Positions 10,195-12,738 of a stretch of DNA of 12,738 nt are shown here, piece by piece; the first letter of the stretch is position 1; every line of letters starts with the position of its first letter. This stretch comes from Defluviitaleaceae bacterium. GTDB lineage: Bacteria > Bacillota > Clostridia > Lachnospirales > UBA5962. The DNA lies in assembly GCA_009787435.1 (NCBI GenBank), contig WRFW01000200.1, positions 1 to 12,738 of the forward strand. The letters are read 5' to 3'. Made by a program: the position numbers and the translations under genes. The notes under the pieces are model-generated. The model worked only from the letters and a program-made list of their open reading frames with translations, made no database searches and was not told the DNA's origin.

Positions 10195-12738
10195 ATGGAA
10201 GAAAATCAAAATTTTAATAATGTATTTGGCTTAAACATAGCACCAGAATTGCAAATAAAAAAAATAATCGTTTATAAAGATACTAAAAAAATGGTTATAG
10301 AAGCTTCTGGTAATATAGAAAATGAAAATGAAGTGATTAAAGAACTTAATCGCTTGTTTTCGTATGTTGAGATTGTTTTGAACGTTGAAAAAATTGCCCC
10401 TACTATATCTAATGATATTTTGCCAAAAGAAGACGAAGAAGAAAACAAAGAAAATTCAGAAGAAAAAAAATCCATATTTGAAAAAATTATGGCAAGGCAA
10501 GTAGATACAGAAAAACATATAGAGGAAATTAATAAAAAAATAGAGCAAGCGGTAAAAGAAGAAGTGGACAAATTGCCTTCTGAAGTTCCTAAAACGGTTC
10601 AAACTAGTGAAACTTCATACAATAGAAATGGTAACTATAATAACAACACTTATAGCAAAAATGGTGGCACTAAAAAGGCTAAAAAAGCAAACATAAGTTT
10701 TGTAGATAAAATAGAAAAAGAACTAGTTATATTAGGTAATGGGCTTCGTGAAAAAGATAATGTAACAGTTGCGGGTACTGTTTTTGATACAGAAGAGCGA
10801 GAAACCCGCCAAGGCACAGTAATCTTTAATTTTGGCTTTTATGATGGGCAAGATTCTATAACTTGTAAAATTTTCTCTAATAAAGAAGATAATATGGCAT
10901 CTAAAATTAAAAAAGGTTCTTCTTTTATTATATCTGGCACGATAGAAAAAGACACTTTCACAAATGAAACTATATTAGTTCCAAAAGAGTTGGCGCCATT
11001 TACCCCAAAACAGAGGGAAGATAATTATAACGGCGAAAAAAGAATAGAGCTGCATGCCCATACACAAATGAGCCAAATGGATTCAGCTTTATCTGTTAAA
11101 AATTTAATAGATAGGGCAATTCATTTTTCCCATAAAGCAGTAGCTATTACAGACCACGGAGTTGTGCAAGCTTATCCAGAAGCTTTTAATTACTCAAAAG
11201 GTAAAGATATTAAACTTATTTATGGTATAGAAGCATACGTTGTAGACGACCAAAGTTCTATAGTTAGTTCGCCTAGGGGTCAAAATTTTAATGAAACTTA
11301 TGTAGTTTTTGACATTGAGACCACAGGGCTTTCAAAGCTTGAAAATAAAATTATAGAAATTGGTGCTGTTAAAATTAAAGGTGAGCAAATAGTAGATAAT
11401 TATCACTCTTTTATTGACCCAGAAGTCGTTCTTAGTGAAAAAATTAAAGAGCTTACAGGCATAACAGACAATATGTTAATAGGGCAACCTACAGAAGATG
11501 AGATAATTCCAAAATTTTTAGAATTTTGTGAAGATGCTATATTAGTTGCCCACAACGCTAATTTTGACGTTGGTTTTATTAGAAACGCAGCCGATAGACT
11601 TTTAAATAAAGAAGTTCATAATACCGTTTTAGATACTGTGGAGCTTTCTCGTTTGTTGCTTCCGAATATTAAAAACCATAAATTGAATACAGTTGCTGAA
11701 CATTTTGGAGTTTCTTTAGAAAATCACCATAGAGCGGTAGACGATGCAAAAGCGACGGCCGAAATTTTGCTCTGCTGTTTTGACTTGCTAAAAGAAAAAG
11801 GCATAAATGATTTAACGGGTTTAAATGCTTTAGCTGCTGAAATAATAGACACGACTAAAATAAGAGATGATTATCATATGTCTATATTAGTTAAAAATGC
11901 AGAGGGGCTTAGAAATCTTTATGAAATAGTTAGCCTTTCACACCTTAAATATTTTTATAGAAACAAGAGAAGTCCAAGAAATAGCCGTCCGCGTATTCCT
12001 AAAACGGTTCTTGAAACTCTTAGAGGTGGGCTTGTTTTTGGCACTGCTTGCAAATATGGTGAGCTTTATAGTGCGTTTATAGATAATAAACCTTATAGCG
12101 ATATTTTAGAAATTGCAAATAGATACGATTATTTTGAAATTCAACCCGATAGTTACTTTTTTGGAATAGATAATATTAAAGAGATTAATAAAAAAATATT
12201 AGCCCTTGGCGATGAGTTAGGCAAACTAGTAGTTGCAACGGGCAATGCCCACTATTTAAACCCAGAAGATGATATTTATAGAAAAATAATTTTATATGGT
12301 GAAGGTAATAGCGATATAATATCACCGCAATTTTTTAGAAACACAGAAGAAATGCTTAGTGAGTTTGAATATTTAGGCGACCGTGCTTTTGAAGTTGTCG
12401 TTACTAATACTCATAAAATAGCGGATATGATAGAAGTTGTAAAGCCAATTCCTAGCGGTGTTTTTGCACCTATAATTGAGGGAAGTGCTGAAGAGCTTGA
12501 AGAAATTACTATAAAAAAGGCAAAAGAACTTTATGGTGAAAATTTGCCAGAAACTGTTCAAGCTAGGCTTGATAAAGAACTTAAATCTATAATAGGAAAT
12601 AACTTTTCTGTTATGTATATTTCTGCTCAAAAGCTTGTGCAGAGGTCTATTGAAAATAAATATACTGTAGGGTCTCGGGGGTCTGTAGGCTCTTCTTTCG
12701 TTGCAACTATGGCAGGAATTACAGAAGTTAACCCGCTT
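10195..12738 (+). CDS. polC: DNA polymerase III PolC-type alpha subunit, N-terminal 848 codons (partial)
   Basis: PolC is the essential replicative polymerase of low-GC Gram-positives, carrying its own proofreading exonuclease. The frame starts at ATG 10195 (MEENQNFNNVFGLNIAPE), two bases after ispG, with only a weak AAAG upstream, and runs unbroken off the window; full-length PolC is about 1,430 residues. Order: N-terminal domain (1-70), a charged, Asn-rich linker (75-165), OB fold (about 166-265), first PHP segment (RIELHAHTQMSQMDS, 283-297; AITDHG, 317-322), inserted DEDDh exonuclease (VFDIETTGLS, 371-380; VAHNANFDVGF, 451-461; HHRAVDDAKA, 511-520), then the rest of PHP (from about 558, including ATGNAHYLNPEDD) and the polymerase entry (VGSRGSVGSSFVATMAGITE). 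Exonuclease residues Asp373, Glu375, Asp458, His512 and Asp517 are all present, so proofreading is predicted active. Confidence 0.97.
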   Translation, partial: MEENQNFNNVFGLNIAPELQIKKIIVYKDTKKMVIEASGNIENENEVIKELNRLFSYVEIVLNVEKIAPTISNDILPKEDEEENKENSEEKKSIFEKIMARQVDTEKHIEEINKKIEQAVKEEVDKLPSEVPKTVQTSETSYNRNGNYNNNTYSKNGGTKKAKKANISFVDKIEKELVILGNGLREKDNVTVAGTVFDTEERETRQGTVIFNFGFYDGQDSITCKIFSNKEDNMASKIKKGSSFIISGTIEKDTFTNETILVPKELAPFTPKQREDNYNGEKRIELHAHTQMSQMDSALSVKNLIDRAIHFSHKAVAITDHGVVQAYPEAFNYSKGKDIKLIYGIEAYVVDDQSSIVSSPRGQNFNETYVVFDIETTGLSKLENKIIEIGAVKIKGEQIVDNYHSFIDPEVVLSEKIKELTGITDNMLIGQPTEDEIIPKFLEFCEDAILVAHNANFDVGFIRNAADRLLNKEVHNTVLDTVELSRLLLPNIKNHKLNTVAEHFGVSLENHHRAVDDAKATAEILLCCFDLLKEKGINDLTGLNALAAEIIDTTKIRDDYHMSILVKNAEGLRNLYEIVSLSHLKYFYRNKRSPRNSRPRIPKTVLETLRGGLVFGTACKYGELYSAFIDNKPYSDILEIANRYDYFEIQPDSYFFGIDNIKEINKKILALGDELGKLVVATGNAHYLNPEDDIYRKIILYGEGNSDIISPQFFRNTEEMLSEFEYLGDRAFEVVVTNTHKIADMIEVVKPIPSGVFAPIIEGSAEELEEITIKKAKELYGENLPETVQARLDKELKSIIGNNFSVMYISAQKLVQRSIENKYTVGSRGSVGSSFVATMAGITEVNPL

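Noticed and set aside
10272..10571. Minus-strand 99-codon frame, Ser/Phe-rich
   Set aside because: It is fully antisense to the continuous polC frame and starts and ends without any expression signals.
12373..12630. Minus-strand 85-codon frame
   Set aside because: It is antisense to the PHP/polymerase part of polC, with no ribosome binding site and no recognisable product.
1..12738. CRISPR arrays, tRNA or rRNA genes
   Set aside because: No regularly spaced direct repeats and no tRNA cloverleaf or rRNA-like GC-rich conserved blocks were seen on either strand.

Overview
The window looks like the chromosome of a very AT-rich Bacillota, most likely a member of the Clostridia. The evidence is an AT-biased codon choice throughout, a Gram-positive PolC-type DNA polymerase III directly behind ispG, a Clostridia-style RluA-family enzyme (NRLDKNTSG), a DUF2200 protein, and PIN/antitoxin and Rpn-type families common in gut and rumen Firmicutes. 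No species can be named from the sequence alone.

Left third (1-4230) is a gene graveyard. It holds a doubtful partial reading frame at the left edge, a strong minus-strand terminator (249-287), the tail of an unrecognised, possibly surface, protein, and an N-terminally truncated and frameshifted Rpn/PD-(D/E)XK nuclease relative. Next come two separate, decaying minus-strand PIN toxin-antitoxin loci, each behind a diverged copy of the same ~205-bp promoter-bearing repeat (1724-1925 and 3999-4203). The right-hand locus still has an open PIN reading frame, but its antitoxin has lost its start codon, gained a stop and been frameshifted. Behind that PIN gene lies a ~477-codon gene of unknown function, split by two single-base frameshifts. 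The right-hand repeat cuts off an N-acetylmuramoyl-L-alanine amidase gene after its first dozen codons.

Middle (4264-7696) holds intact genes. yaaA (minus) and an HNH-nuclease-like gene (plus) are divergent, each with a textbook sigma-A promoter; yaaA may be transcribed as a leaderless mRNA. The HNH gene, acpS (holo-ACP synthase) and an RluA-family pseudouridine synthase follow on the plus strand. Between acpS and the synthase lies a ~150-bp non-coding segment packed with mutually exclusive inverted repeats, the most striking unexplained structure in the window.

Right part (7700-12738) is a plus-strand run: a short-chain dehydrogenase with its own promoter and an overlapping inverted repeat, a DUF2200 protein, ispG (MEP isoprenoid pathway) and the first 848 codons of polC (replicative polymerase), which runs off the window. 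ispG-polC adjacency is a classic Firmicute arrangement, but dxr and rseP, which often precede ispG, are replaced here by the dehydrogenase and DUF2200 genes.

No tRNA, rRNA, CRISPR array or intact insertion sequence was seen. The best candidates for something undescribed are the structured acpS-synthase spacer, the broken ~477-codon gene behind the PIN toxin, and the HNH protein co-directional with acpS.
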